A stretch of 64,000 bases of DNA from Stenotrophomonas sp. 24(2023) (GCF_030913365.1 NZ_CP133160.1:1302001-1366000), one strand, 5' to 3'. Shown: positions 12,253 through 21,488, counted from the stretch's first letter. Notes: a model not told the origin generated them from the letters alone. A program made the numbers and translations.

Positions 12253-13241
12253 GCGGCGGGTTCCTCCTGTCGGGTATCGCTCAGATGATGGCGCATCCAT
12301 TCCGCGCCGCGGGCGATGGCATCCTGCGCCTGCGTGGACACCGCCATGGCCTCGATGAAACTGTGTGGTGCACCGGCATAGATCCGCGTCTGCACCCGCA
12401 CCCCCGCTTCTGCCAGGCGCTCGGCCATGGCCTGGTTCTGCTCGGCCAGCACGTCACGGTCGCCCCACAGCAACAGCGCCGGTGGCAGCGCATGCAGCGC
12501 CGCCTGCAGCGGTGCCGACAGGGGCGTGGCCACCTGCTCGGCCCCCGGGCCCAGGTAGGCCTGCCAGAACGCATCCATTTCCTCGCCGCTGAGCATGTCA
12601 TCGGCCGTGCCCAGGGTGGCGCGTGCGACGGCCGACAGTACCGGCGTCCACGCACCGTAGTTCAGTACCAGCGCACGGACATGCTGCAGCTGCCCGGCCA
12701 GGCGCAGCCGCAGCGCGGTGGCCACGGCCAGGTTGGCGCCGGCCGAATCACCGGCCAGCACCACGCGCGTGCCATCGATGCCCAGGTCGGCACCGTGCGT
12801 GCGCAGCCATTCCAGTGCGATCACCGCCTGGTCCAGTGCCGCCGGGTACGGATGTTCCGGCGCCAGGCTGTAATCGATCGCCACCACCGGCAACCCGGTG
12901 GCCGCCGCATACTCGCGCAGCAGGCGGTCGTGGGTATCCAGCCCGAACAGGCACCAGCCCCCGCCATGCAGGTACACCAGGGCCGGCTGTGGCGCGGTGG
13001 GCGCCGTCTGCGGGTACAGCACACGCACGCCGAAGCTGCCGTGGGGCGACCCCAGCCGCACATCCATCGCCTCGCGCATCACGGGCCCACCTTCGCGCCA
13101 GGGCGCGCGCGCCAGCGACGCGATGGCACGCTGTTCGGGCCAGCCCAGCGTGCGCCCGGCGCGCAGCCGTGCACCTTCGGTGCAGACCGCTTCGATGAAC
13201 TGGCGGATCTGCGGGTCCAGCGCGTCCAGGCTGCGGCTCAT
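12249..13241 (-). CDS. Alpha/beta hydrolase, HSL (family IV) esterase
   Basis: 330 residues starting at ATG 13241, which overlaps the PaiB-like stop codon. The oxyanion-hole motif YLHGGGWCLFG, nucleophile motif LAGDSAGANLAVA, acidic residue region LLWGDRDVLAEQ and C-terminal His in GAPHSF are those of hormone-sensitive-lipase-type carboxylesterases. No signal peptide, so it is cytosolic. It would hydrolyse a short-chain ester or related acyl bond. It is the fifth gene of the operon and probably handles an intermediate after import. Specificity is not inferable. Confidence 0.9.
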   Translation of the reverse strand: MSRSLDALDPQIRQFIEAVCTEGARLRAGRTLGWPEQRAIASLARAPWREGGPVMREAMDVRLGSPHGSFGVRVLYPQTAPTAPQPALVYLHGGGWCLFGLDTHDRLLREYAAATGLPVVAIDYSLAPEHPYPAALDQAVIALEWLRTHGADLGIDGTRVVLAGDSAGANLAVATALRLRLAGQLQHVRALVLNYGAWTPVLSAVARATLGTADDMLSGEEMDAFWQAYLGPGAEQVATPLSAPLQAALHALPPALLLWGDRDVLAEQNQAMAERLAEAGVRVQTRIYAGAPHSFIEAMAVSTQAQDAIARGAEWMRHHLSDTRQEEPAA

Positions 13242-13876
13242 GCGCGATCCTCCGCCGCGCCGGCGAAATCCTGCATCCATGCCACCAGCGCGTGCTCGCC
13301 ACCGGCCTGCAGGCCCAGCAGCAGCTGGGCGAAATCGTGGCGGGCTTCATCCTGGCCCAGCTTGAAGGTGGCCCGCACCTCGCGGACCACCCCGCGCAGG
13401 ACCACCACGCCGCTGGCCAGCCGTGCATAGCGCCCGCCCATTTCCGGCAGCGACCACGCCTTGGGGCGGCCGGTTTCCATCTGCGTGATCAACGCATCCA
13501 GTTCGTCGCGGATGTCATCCGCTTCCGCGCTCACTGCCACGTCCAGGTCGAACATGGCCGCGGCATAGTTCCAGCTCGGCGCCTGCGTGCGGTCGTCCAG
13601 CCAGCTGGGCGAGACATAGGCATGCGGGCCCATCAGCAGCGCCTGCGCGCGGCCATCGCGCAGCAACCGCGCCACATGCGGGTTGCGCAGGGCCAGGTGG
13701 CCGCGCAGGGCCACCAGTACGCCCTCTGCATCGCACTCGGCGCGCAATGGCAGCGGCGTGAACGCCGCATCCTCGCCACCGGCAGACACCAGCCAGGCGA
13801 ACGGCTGCTCGGCCAGCAGGCGCAGTACATCCTCGCCGTGGCGCGCCGCATAGCGGCTGTCGCGGGCATGTCCCAT
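13238..13876 (-). CDS. PaiB-like FMN-binding protein
   Basis: 212 residues. The start at 13876 was chosen because it shares one base with the upstream stop (TGATG) and gives MGHARDSRYAARHGED, close to the usual family N-terminus. The split-barrel flavin-binding fold is suggested by the N-terminal FAWLVSAGGEDAAFTPLPL and by HLALRNPHVARLL, then YVSPSWLDDRTQAPSWNY and METGRPKAWSLPEM. Bacillus PaiB is described as a negative transcriptional regulator, but biochemical evidence in the family points to FMN binding. Within this operon it may be a flavoenzyme or a local regulator; the two cannot be separated here. Confidence 0.85.
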   Translation of the reverse strand: MGHARDSRYAARHGEDVLRLLAEQPFAWLVSAGGEDAAFTPLPLRAECDAEGVLVALRGHLALRNPHVARLLRDGRAQALLMGPHAYVSPSWLDDRTQAPSWNYAAAMFDLDVAVSAEADDIRDELDALITQMETGRPKAWSLPEMGGRYARLASGVVVLRGVVREVRATFKLGQDEARHDFAQLLLGLQAGGEHALVAWMQDFAGAAEDRA

Positions 13877-15315
13877 CAGTACGTCTCCTTCAAGGCGGCG
13901 GCCACGGAAATGCGTGGCCAATGGTCGTGCCACGGCACGGCCTGTTCGATCTGTGCCGCCAACTGCAGCAGCATCGCTTCCTGCCCACGGTCGGCGGCGA
14001 ACTGCACGCCCACCGGCAGCCCATCGGCCTGGCCCAGCGGCAGGGAGATGGCGGGCGTACCGGCCAGGTTCTGCAGCGGGGTGTAGCTGATCCACTGGAA
14101 CATCGCCGGCAGCACGCTGTCGAAATCACGATCGGGGGCCAGTTCGCCCAGCAGCGGTGGCGGCGTGCGCACGGTAGGCGTCAGCAACACATCGAAGCGC
14201 TGGTGGAAGGCGGCGAAGGCGGCGGGCAGTTCAGCCACGATGCGGTAGGCCTGCTCCAGTTCGGCCACGCCGCAACGCGCGCGGTGGTACTGGGCCAGGC
14301 CGTGCGTCCACGGCTCCAGCGACAGCGTCGCGAATTCGTCCCCGCCCTGTGCGGTGGCCAGCTCGACCGCATCCTGGCCCAGCCGCGACCACAGCGTATG
14401 CAGCGCCTGCCAGATGCCATCGGCAGGTAGCGGATAGCTTGTCTTCTCCACCGCATGGCCCAGCGAGACGCACAGCGTGGCCACCCGGTCCAGCACGGCC
14501 GCTACCGCCGGATGCGGCTCCAGCCCGGCCAGCGAGGTGCTGATGATCCCCACGCGCAGCGGGCCGGGCGGGCGCAACAATGCATCGACCGGCAGCGTGG
14601 GCTGCGGATGCGCCGCAGCGAACGCCCAGGCGGTATCACGCACGCTGCGCGACATCAGGCTGTCGGCCACGATCAGGTCTTCGATGGCGTGGCGCCCGCG
14701 CACCGCCACCGTGGTGCCACGGCCGGGCTTGAGGCCGACCACGCCGCAGGCCGAGGCCGGAATGCGGATCGAACCGGCACCATCACTCCCATGGGCCAGC
14801 GGCACGATGCCGGCCGCCAGTGCGGCACCGGCACCGCCGCTGGACCCGCCCGGCGAATGCGTCGGCTGCCAGGGATTGCGGGTGACCGGGCCCAGCAACG
14901 GTTCGGTGGAGCCCATCAGCCCGAATTCGGGCATCGCGCTCTTGCCGATGGCCACCAGCCCGGCGCGGTCGAAACGCTGTGCGAACGGCGGCGCCTCCAG
15001 CGCGGGCAGACTGGTGCGCGAACGCGAGCCCCCGCGCGTGGGCATGCCCGGGTAGCGCAGGGAATCCTTCGGCAGCCACGCCACGCCGGCCATCGGTGCG
15101 CTGCGCTCGATGCGCCCGGCCCGGTCCAGGGCCGCGTCGAAATCCACATGGCTCAACGCTCCCAGCGCCGGGTCCAGGTGCCGCGCACGCACGATGGCCG
15201 CCGCGGTCAGTTCACGTGGCGACACCTCGCCACGGCGCACCAGCGCGTACTGGTCATGCGCATCCAGGCAGCCCAGCTGCAGGGCCTGGGCCAGCGGAAA
15301 CTCATCAGGAATCAT
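13876..15315 (-). CDS. Amidase-signature hydrolase, NylA-like
   Basis: 479 residues from ATG 15315, overlapping the permease stop (ATGA). The Ser-cisSer-Lys triad of the amidase-signature family is present: Lys in VAWLPKDSLRY, and the two Ser in HSPGGSSGGAGAALA and GSDGAGSIRIPASACGVVG. The segments PLAHGSDGAGSIRIPAS and GTPAISLPLGQADGLPVGVQ are, from memory, closer to 6-aminohexanoate-cyclic-dimer hydrolase (NylA) than to GatA or to the Stenotrophomonas peptide amidase. No signal peptide, so it is cytosolic. It would open a linear or cyclic amide delivered by the permease encoded just upstream. Confidence 0.9.
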   Translation of the reverse strand: MIPDEFPLAQALQLGCLDAHDQYALVRRGEVSPRELTAAAIVRARHLDPALGALSHVDFDAALDRAGRIERSAPMAGVAWLPKDSLRYPGMPTRGGSRSRTSLPALEAPPFAQRFDRAGLVAIGKSAMPEFGLMGSTEPLLGPVTRNPWQPTHSPGGSSGGAGAALAAGIVPLAHGSDGAGSIRIPASACGVVGLKPGRGTTVAVRGRHAIEDLIVADSLMSRSVRDTAWAFAAAHPQPTLPVDALLRPPGPLRVGIISTSLAGLEPHPAVAAVLDRVATLCVSLGHAVEKTSYPLPADGIWQALHTLWSRLGQDAVELATAQGGDEFATLSLEPWTHGLAQYHRARCGVAELEQAYRIVAELPAAFAAFHQRFDVLLTPTVRTPPPLLGELAPDRDFDSVLPAMFQWISYTPLQNLAGTPAISLPLGQADGLPVGVQFAADRGQEAMLLQLAAQIEQAVPWHDHWPRISVAAALKETY

Positions 15316-16865
15316 GCCGTCGTGTCCTGTACCTGCCGGCGCGCACGGCGCTGGCCATAACCGAGATAAAGCGCCGCACCCACCAGCACGTAGCCCAGCA
15401 GGATGCTGGCCGGCAGCAGATCGCCACGGCGCACCTGCGCCACCATGTCCCCCAGCACCGGGGCCATCATCGCCAGGCACATCACGATGCCCAGCACCGG
15501 CACCACGCCCAGCCACACCCGGCCGATGCGCACGCCGCCCAGCGGCACGCGGAAGCCACCACGCAGTTCCGGCCGGGTTGAGCGCAGCCACATCACCGCG
15601 ATGCACACCACGATGAACGCCGAGGCGATGCCCAGGCAGATCAGGTCACCCAGGATGCTGATCGGCAGCAGCGCGGCCAGCAGCGCACTGGCACTGCCGA
15701 AGGCCACGCTGGCCAGCCACGGCGTACCCAGCCGCGGATGCACGCGGGTGAAGAATGCCGGCAGCAGTCCGTCGCGGGCGATGCTCAGGCTGATGCGCGA
15801 CGCGCCGTAGGCATTGGCCAGCAGCACCGAGCCCAGGCCGGTCAGCGCACCGATCTTGATCAGTACCGCAAAGCCCGGCCAGCCGATGCGGTCCACCGCC
15901 AATGCCACCGGATCGGGCACGCCCAGTTCGCGGAACGGCACCAACCCGGTCAGCACCGCACCGGCAGCGATGTACAACACCGTGCACACCACCAGCGAAC
16001 CGAGAATGCCCACCGGCACATCGCGCCGCGGCTGGCGCGCTTCCGCTGCCGCCATGGACACCGTTTCAAACCCCAGGTAGGCAAAGAACAGCATCGCCGC
16101 CGCGCGCAGCACGCCGGGCCAACCGTAGGCGAAACCGCCCTCGTTGGCGGGCAGGAACGGCTGCCAGTGCGCGGTGTCGATGAACTGCACGCCGACCGCG
16201 ATGAAGGCCAGCAGCACGGCGATCTTGATCAGCACCAGCACCAGGTTGGCCAGCGCCGAGCGTCCCACCCCGGCAATCTGCACCGCCGCGGCAGCCAGCA
16301 CGGCCAGTGCCGCCACCAGGTTGATGCCGCCGCTGAAGGACAGCACGGTATGCCCGCCCTGCGCGCTGGCCACCACGCTGGAGGTGGCCAGCGCCAAGGG
16401 CACCTGCACGTGCAGATCGCCCAGCAGGCTGGTCAGGTAACCGGCGAAACCGGCGGCCACTGCGGCGGCGGCCAGCAGGTATTCCAGGATCACCATCCAC
16501 GCCAGCGCCCAGGCCGCGCCCTCGCCCAGCGTCACCTGGCAGTACGAATACGCCGAGCCGGACACCGGGATGACCGAGGACAGTTCGGCATAGCACAGGC
16601 CGGTGAAGCCGCAGGCCAGCGCGGCCAGCACGAAGGCCAGCACCACCGCCGGCCCGGCGAAGCTGGCCGCGGCGGTGCCGGTCACCACGTAGATGCCGGC
16701 GCCCAGGATGTTGGCCACGCCCAGCACCAGCAGGCTGCCTGCACCCAGCCGGCGGTGCAGGCCGGCGCGTTCGCCATCGGCCACCACCGCTTCCAGGGAT
16801 TTGCGCCGGGCCGCCAGCTGCCAGCGCCCGATCGGACGAACGTTCACGCCAGTGCTCCGATCCAT
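15312..16865 (-). CDS. APC-family amino acid/polyamine permease
   Basis: 517 residues with about 12-13 hydrophobic segments from about residue 40 on. The first carries the substrate-binding glycine motif ANILGAGIYVVTG, and the second the conserved CYAELSSVIPVSGSAYSY. This is an inner-membrane importer of an amino acid or amino-acid-like compound. The start at 16865 lies 4 nt after the receptor stop, and its own stop overlaps the amidase start. It thus links outer-membrane uptake to cytosolic amide hydrolysis in one transcript. Cationic amino-acid transporter-like in overall pattern, but substrate unproven. Confidence 0.92.
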   Translation of the reverse strand: MDRSTGVNVRPIGRWQLAARRKSLEAVVADGERAGLHRRLGAGSLLVLGVANILGAGIYVVTGTAAASFAGPAVVLAFVLAALACGFTGLCYAELSSVIPVSGSAYSYCQVTLGEGAAWALAWMVILEYLLAAAAVAAGFAGYLTSLLGDLHVQVPLALATSSVVASAQGGHTVLSFSGGINLVAALAVLAAAAVQIAGVGRSALANLVLVLIKIAVLLAFIAVGVQFIDTAHWQPFLPANEGGFAYGWPGVLRAAAMLFFAYLGFETVSMAAAEARQPRRDVPVGILGSLVVCTVLYIAAGAVLTGLVPFRELGVPDPVALAVDRIGWPGFAVLIKIGALTGLGSVLLANAYGASRISLSIARDGLLPAFFTRVHPRLGTPWLASVAFGSASALLAALLPISILGDLICLGIASAFIVVCIAVMWLRSTRPELRGGFRVPLGGVRIGRVWLGVVPVLGIVMCLAMMAPVLGDMVAQVRRGDLLPASILLGYVLVGAALYLGYGQRRARRQVQDTTA

Positions 16866-16869
16866 CGCG

Positions 16870-19119
16870 TCAGTAACGCCAGTGCACGGTCACGCCGACG
16901 GTACGCGGGCGTACCAGCCCTTCGCCGATACCATTGGTTTCGGTCACCGACCGGGTGATGCCACGCTTGTCGGTCAGGTTGCTGCCGAACAGGGTGACGT
17001 CGGTGGTGCCGAAGGTCATGCGGTAACGCAGGTCGAACAGGTTGTAGTTGCCCTGCCGGTTCGGGGTGATGCCCGGCACCGCCGAATTGAGATCGCTGAT
17101 GCCGCTGCCCACGTACTGGTGCGACAGCGACAGCGTGGGCGAGAACCGCGCATCGAAATGCCAGGTGAGCAGGTTGCTGACCGTCCAGTCGGCCGACCCC
17201 GGCAGCTGCGATCCCTTCGGTGCGGTGCCGTAGTAGAGGATGAACAGATCCTCATCCAGGCGCGCGCGCTGCCAGGTGGCCGAGGCCTGCCATTCAAACG
17301 CATCCACCGGCCGCCAGGTCGTGGACAGTTCGATGCCACGGCTGTAGGCCTTGCCGCCATTGCTGGCGTAGTTGAACAGGTCCGGGGTCTGCAGGCGCAG
17401 CTGGATGTCCTTCCAGTCCACGTAGAACAGCGTGGCATCGACCAGCAGGCGGCCACCGGCCCAGCGGGTGCGCGTGCCCAGTTCGTAGTTCACCAGGCTG
17501 TCGCTCTTCGAACCGGACGGCACCGGGTAGGCACTCAGGCCGGCCGTGTTCGGTTCGCCAAAGCGGAAGCCTTCGGACACCAGGCCGTAGACCATCACAT
17601 CCGGCGTCACCTGCCAGGTCAGCGACACCTTCGGGTTGAAGCCGTCTTCCTTGGTTTCCTGCGTGGAGATCTTCGGTGCGCCGGGATAGGTGGAGAAGCC
17701 CACCTGCGTGCTGACGGTGCGCACCTTGTTGCGGAACAGGCGGCCACCGACGGTCAGTTTCCACTGGTCGTTGAAGTGGACGCTGCCCTCGCCGAACAGC
17801 GCGGCTTCCGAGCCGGACAGATCGGTCAGGAAGCTGTTGAAGATCTGCCCGTCCGGGGCGATCACCGCACCACTGCCCGGGCCATACAGCGGCGAGCGGT
17901 TGAACGCGCCGGCCGCGCCTTCGGCGCCCAGCTGCTCATGCAGCGACTTGTCCGAATCGAAGTACATGCCGCCCACCAGCCAGTCGATGCGGCCACCGGG
18001 CTTGGAGGCCAGCCGCAGCTCGATGCTCTTGCCCGTGCTTTCACCGCCGGAAGCGATGTACAGTGGCGCGGTCAGGTCCAGGCCCAGGTCCGCGTTGTAG
18101 GCCGCGCGCACCGGCGTGTAATCGAAGCGCCAGTCCTGCTTCTTCTTCTGGTAGGCCAGCAGCGCGGTCAGGTCGGCAAAGCCCAGGTCCTGGTCCAGCC
18201 GCAGGCTGTGCACGCTCACCTTGGTGTGGGTGAATTCGGGCAGCGCCGTGCGACGTTGCAGATCACCCAGCCCGGCGATGCGGTAGCTGTTGTCGTCGCT
18301 GTCGCTGTTCTGCAGCAGGCTCAGCCAGGTCAGCGTGGTGCCTTCGTTGGGCGTCAGCACCACCGACAGGCGGCCACCGTCGAGCGTGCTGGTGTTGGAC
18401 CCCCGGGTGCCGGTGCCGATGTTGTCCAGGAAGCCGGGGTCATCGCGGTACTGCGCCACGGCGCGCACGGCCAGCAGGTCCTGCTTGATCGGCACGTTCA
18501 CCATCGCCTTGGCCGCAAAGCCCACGTCGGCATTCTTGGTCTGGCTCAACGTCGCCTCGGCCGCCGCATCGAAGCCACTGGCATCGGCTACGTTGGCCAC
18601 GTAGTTCACCGCGCCGCCCATCGAGGCCGAGCCGAACAACGTGCCCTGCGGCCCGCGCAGCACTTCCACCCGGTTGAGGTCGAACGCATCGATATCGGGA
18701 ATGGCGATGGTCCAGCCCGGCTCGGTCAGCGGCACTTCGTTGAGGAAGTAGCCGGTGGTCGGCTGGCCCTGCACATTGCCCGAGCTGGTGGCGATGCCAC
18801 GCATCACCACGTGCGAAACGCCCGGCTGGTAGTTGTTGAACACCACGCCCGGCGTGCGCTGGATGTAGTCGGCCAGCGACTGCGCGCCGATGTCCTGCAG
18901 CTGCTGGTCGGTGACCGCCGAAACGGAGCCGGCGATCTCGCGCACCGATTCCTTCAGCTTGCCGGCGGTCACCACGATGGTGTCCAGGGTCTTGGCAGGA
19001 TCGCCCTGTGCGGGCGGTGCGGCCTCCTGCGCCCAGGCGGGGCTGGCGGCCAGCAGGCCCAGGCAACAGGCGCGGCGGATGCTACGGGTAAGTGGGCGAA
19101 GACGGAAATGCGACGACAT
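16870..19119 (-). CDS. TonB-dependent receptor heading the amide/peptide operon
   Basis: 749 residues. Signal peptide ends near SPAWAQ. TonB-box-like TLDTIVVTAGKLKESVREI starts at about residue 44. The plug runs to about 190 (QSLADYIQRTPGVVFNN, VVMRGIATSSGNVQGQ, VEVLRGPQGTLFGSASMGGAVNYV). The barrel ends in VTVHWRY. It belongs to the plug-RGPQGTLFG class common in sphingomonads and xanthomonads, whose members import many non-iron substrates. No Fur-like box was seen upstream; instead two AT-rich palindromes lie between it and the divergent Lrp/AsnC gene. This fits control by amino-acid status, not iron. Confidence 0.92.
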   Translation of the reverse strand: MSSHFRLRPLTRSIRRACCLGLLAASPAWAQEAAPPAQGDPAKTLDTIVVTAGKLKESVREIAGSVSAVTDQQLQDIGAQSLADYIQRTPGVVFNNYQPGVSHVVMRGIATSSGNVQGQPTTGYFLNEVPLTEPGWTIAIPDIDAFDLNRVEVLRGPQGTLFGSASMGGAVNYVANVADASGFDAAAEATLSQTKNADVGFAAKAMVNVPIKQDLLAVRAVAQYRDDPGFLDNIGTGTRGSNTSTLDGGRLSVVLTPNEGTTLTWLSLLQNSDSDDNSYRIAGLGDLQRRTALPEFTHTKVSVHSLRLDQDLGFADLTALLAYQKKKQDWRFDYTPVRAAYNADLGLDLTAPLYIASGGESTGKSIELRLASKPGGRIDWLVGGMYFDSDKSLHEQLGAEGAAGAFNRSPLYGPGSGAVIAPDGQIFNSFLTDLSGSEAALFGEGSVHFNDQWKLTVGGRLFRNKVRTVSTQVGFSTYPGAPKISTQETKEDGFNPKVSLTWQVTPDVMVYGLVSEGFRFGEPNTAGLSAYPVPSGSKSDSLVNYELGTRTRWAGGRLLVDATLFYVDWKDIQLRLQTPDLFNYASNGGKAYSRGIELSTTWRPVDAFEWQASATWQRARLDEDLFILYYGTAPKGSQLPGSADWTVSNLLTWHFDARFSPTLSLSHQYVGSGISDLNSAVPGITPNRQGNYNLFDLRYRMTFGTTDVTLFGSNLTDKRGITRSVTETNGIGEGLVRPRTVGVTVHWRY

Positions 19120-19255
19120 GGCACGGTCCCCCAGGTGGCGATGGACGTGGCCGCCAGCGCGTTGTCACGCGCCGCAGCCAACATGGCTGAGGTCGAGTGA
19201 AAGTGAAAACGGCCATCGCTGTCCAGCAGAATCAACGGGGTACGCACTGGCGGCA

Positions 19256-19289
19256 AATCATTGATTGAACTATGGTTATTTTCCGAAAA
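19256..19289. promoter_or_regulatory. AT-rich palindromes in Lrp/operon divergent region, candidate Lrp-type operator
   Basis: Two small inverted repeats, AATCATTGATT (19256-19266) and TTTTCCGAAAA (19279-19289), lie about two helical turns apart in the 271-bp spacer between the TonB receptor operon and the Lrp/AsnC gene. They are the only AT-rich palindromes in this GC-rich stretch. Lrp-type operators are AT-rich, loose palindromes, so this is a plausible site; the assignment is inferred from position. Confidence 0.38.
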
Positions 19290-19390
19290 GCCGAAGATTC
19301 GGGCGATATGCGCGGTGAAATACGCAGGATCTGCGGTAGGGGCCTGCAAATTGCGAACAACCTGCGGCACCTCGCCGCACCGGGACTCGA

Positions 19391-19888
19391 ATGAACGCCA
19401 AGACGCTGGACCGTACCGACCTGAAGATCCTCGACGTGCTGCAGCAGGATGCACGCATCACCAACCAGGCCCTGGCCGAACGCGTGGCCCTTTCCCCCAG
19501 TGCCTGCCTGGCGCGCGTGCGCACGCTGGAATCACGCGGGCTCATCCGGGGCTACCGCGCGCACGTGGCCGTGGACCGCATCCGCTCGGCCACGGTGGTG
19601 CTGGCACTGGTGGCCTTCAAGCAGCACGCCCTGGAGGAATTCACCGAGTTCGACCGGCGCATCCTGGCGATGCCCGAAGTGGTCGAAGCCAGCCGCATCT
19701 CCGGTTCCTACGACTACCTGCTGCGGGTGATCGTCAACGATGTGCACCACTGGAAGGACGTCGCGCGCCTGCTGCTGGGCGGTGACTACGGCGTGGAGAA
19801 AATCGTCTCGCAGTTCCTGATGGACGAGGTCAAGCCGTTCAGCGGCTACCCGCTGGTAGGCGGCAGCACCGGCAAGCCCGTGCGCTGA
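19391..19888 (+). CDS. Lrp/AsnC-family transcriptional regulator
   Basis: 165 residues. The winged HTH occupies about 6-60 (LDRTDLKILDVLQQDARI, TNQALAERVALSPSACLARV). The RAM/AsnC effector-binding domain occupies about 70-155 (VLALVAFKQHALEEFTEFD, VVEASRISGSYDYLLRVIV). Such regulators sense amino acids as octamers and commonly control the divergent neighbour. Here that neighbour is the seven-gene uptake and hydrolysis operon, which strengthens the idea that the imported compound yields an amino acid. Confidence 0.93.
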   Translation: MNAKTLDRTDLKILDVLQQDARITNQALAERVALSPSACLARVRTLESRGLIRGYRAHVAVDRIRSATVVLALVAFKQHALEEFTEFDRRILAMPEVVEASRISGSYDYLLRVIVNDVHHWKDVARLLLGGDYGVEKIVSQFLMDEVKPFSGYPLVGGSTGKPVR

Positions 19889-19966
19889 CGCAGGCTCGAC
19901 ATGGCCGCCACCTGCCCATGATCCGGCGCAGGCTAGGCTGCCATCGGACTTCCCAGCCCTGCCCCC

Positions 19967-20218
19967 ATGAGCGATACCGGTGTTTTTCGAATCCTCGAAC
20001 TGCAGTACCTGCCCGATGCCAACGGCCGGCCCCTGCGCGCCTTGAGCGTGCAGGCCCGCTGCGCGGCCTGCGGTACGTTCAGTGCCTGGCGCGAGCAGGA
20101 CATCGAGCACCTGCCCGGCGGGACCGTGCTGGCCTGCCCGGCCTGCGGCGTGCGTCAGGCGATCAGCAACGCCCGGCTGTCCAGCGGCCGTCAGGCTGTA
20201 CGGCACCGCACCGACTGA
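19967..20218 (+). CDS. Small zinc-ribbon-like protein
   Basis: 83 residues with two Cys pairs, CAAC at about residue 37 and CPAC at about 62, spaced as in a zinc ribbon. The rest (RILELQYLPDANGRPLRALS) has no recognisable domain. It stands alone between the Lrp and TetR genes. The ATG at 19967 follows a CCTGCCCCC stretch with no clear Shine-Dalgarno, so translation strength is uncertain. Coding composition and the paired cysteines argue that it is a real gene; function unknown. Confidence 0.6.
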   Translation: MSDTGVFRILELQYLPDANGRPLRALSVQARCAACGTFSAWREQDIEHLPGGTVLACPACGVRQAISNARLSSGRQAVRHRTD

Positions 20219-20240
20219 AGGTGCTGCATTGCCCCGAATC

Positions 20241-20254
20241 CTACCAACTGGTAG
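20241..20254. promoter_or_regulatory. TetR operator, site 1 (autoregulatory)
   Basis: CTACCAACTGGTAG is a palindrome with perfect 6-bp arms, 36 bp upstream of the TetR start codon. Near-identical sites at 23384 and 23456 precede a membrane-protein gene, so it is probably the operator of the TetR protein encoded just downstream. Confidence 0.65.
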
Positions 20255-20289
20255 ATTGGCAACCCGGATCGACCGTGGTGCCCCCTGCC

Positions 20290-20877
20290 ATGCCTGCAGA
20301 ATTATCCCCCAAAGCCGCCGAGATCGTGGCCTATACCCGCACGTTGCTGGAAGCGGGTGGCTACAACAGCTTCAGCTACGCCGACATCGCCGCACAGGTG
20401 AACATCAGCAAGGCCAGCATCCACCACCATTTCCCCAGCAAGGTGGATCTGGTGCGCGAGGTGGTGGCCCGCTACCGCGCCGAGGCCCGTACGGGCCTGT
20501 CGCTGCTGGAGCGCCAGCTGGACAACCCGCTGGGTGAGCTGACCGCCTACGCCGACTACTGGTCCACCTGCATCGCCGGTGGCACGTCCTCGTTCTGCAT
20601 CGGCGCGATGCTGGCGGCCGAGCTGCCCACCCTGCCTGCGGAAGTGGCCGTGGAGGTACGCGGGCACTTCGATGATCTCAGCGGCTGGCTCACCACCACG
20701 ATGGAACGCGGCAGCGCGCGCCACCAGCTGCGGTTGCAGGGCACGCCGCAGGTGGAAGCGCGCATGTTCATGGCATCGGTGCATGGTGCGATGCTTGCCG
20801 CACGCGGGCTGGGCGATCCGCTGGCCTTCGAATCGCTGGTGCGCGTGGCCATCCACCGCCTTGCCTCCACCGCCTGA
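20290..20877 (+). CDS. TetR/AcrR-family transcriptional repressor
   Basis: 195 residues from ATG 20290 (MPAELSPKAAEIVAYTR). The N-terminal HTH is clear at about 10-55: LLEAGGYNSFSYADIAAQ followed by ISKASIHHHFPSKVDLV. The C-terminal ligand domain (about 80-190) is of the TetR_C type with GTSSFCIGAMLAAELPTLP, which contains a single Cys that could make it redox or electrophile responsive. Palindromes matching each other lie upstream of this gene and upstream of 23516, so it likely represses itself and that operon. The inducer is unknown. Confidence 0.9.
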   Translation: MPAELSPKAAEIVAYTRTLLEAGGYNSFSYADIAAQVNISKASIHHHFPSKVDLVREVVARYRAEARTGLSLLERQLDNPLGELTAYADYWSTCIAGGTSSFCIGAMLAAELPTLPAEVAVEVRGHFDDLSGWLTTTMERGSARHQLRLQGTPQVEARMFMASVHGAMLAARGLGDPLAFESLVRVAIHRLASTA

Positions 20878-20894
20878 ACGTCCGGAACAGCCCC

Positions 20895-21488
20895 ATGGCA
20901 ACCACGCCCCTGCAACAGCAACTGGCCTTCCTGCGCGAAATCGACCAGCTCAAATCGGTCGTGCGGCAATCACCACTGCTCGACCGCAGCCGCCGCGAGA
21001 ACTCGGCCGAGCACTCCTGGCACCTGGCGCTGTATGCCCTGGTACTGGCCGAACATGCCGCCCAGGCCGTGGATGTCAGCCGGGTGCTGAGCATGCTCCT
21101 GCTGCATGACATCGTGGAAATCGACGTGGGTGACATGCCCATCCACGGCGGCACCTCCGCCACGCTGCAGGCGCAGCAGGAAGCGGTTGCCGCCGAGCGC
21201 CTGTTCGGCCTGCTGCCGCAACCGCAGGGCGCCCGCCTGCTGGCACTGTGGCAGGAGTTCGAGCAGGCGCAGAGCGCCGACGCGAAATTCGCCAAGGCAC
21301 TGGACCGCCTGCAGCCCCTGCTGGTGAACGTGTTCACCGGTGGTGGCACCTGGACGGAAAACGGCGTATCGATGGAACAGGTGATCGCGCGCTACGGCCC
21401 GGTCATCCGCGACGGTGCCCCCAGCCTGTGGGCGGCATGCGAGCCGTGGGTCGCCCAGCACTTCCAGGGCCAGCCGGTTTCCGGTTGA
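20895..21488 (+). CDS. HD-domain phosphohydrolase (HDDC2/YfbR-like)
   Basis: 197 residues. HD-superfamily metal ligands are visible: His in ENSAEHSWHLALYA (about residue 38), His-Asp in MLLLHDIVEIDVGDM (about 73) and a distal Asp in the second half. Length and N-terminal LAFLREIDQLKSVVRQSPL match small HD proteins that include 5'-deoxynucleotidase YfbR and HDDC2. It would hydrolyse a phosphomonoester, possibly a deoxynucleotide. It starts 17 nt after the TetR stop, so it is probably co-transcribed and may also respond to that regulator. Confidence 0.88.
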   Translation: MATTPLQQQLAFLREIDQLKSVVRQSPLLDRSRRENSAEHSWHLALYALVLAEHAAQAVDVSRVLSMLLLHDIVEIDVGDMPIHGGTSATLQAQQEAVAAERLFGLLPQPQGARLLALWQEFEQAQSADAKFAKALDRLQPLLVNVFTGGGTWTENGVSMEQVIARYGPVIRDGAPSLWAACEPWVAQHFQGQPVSG

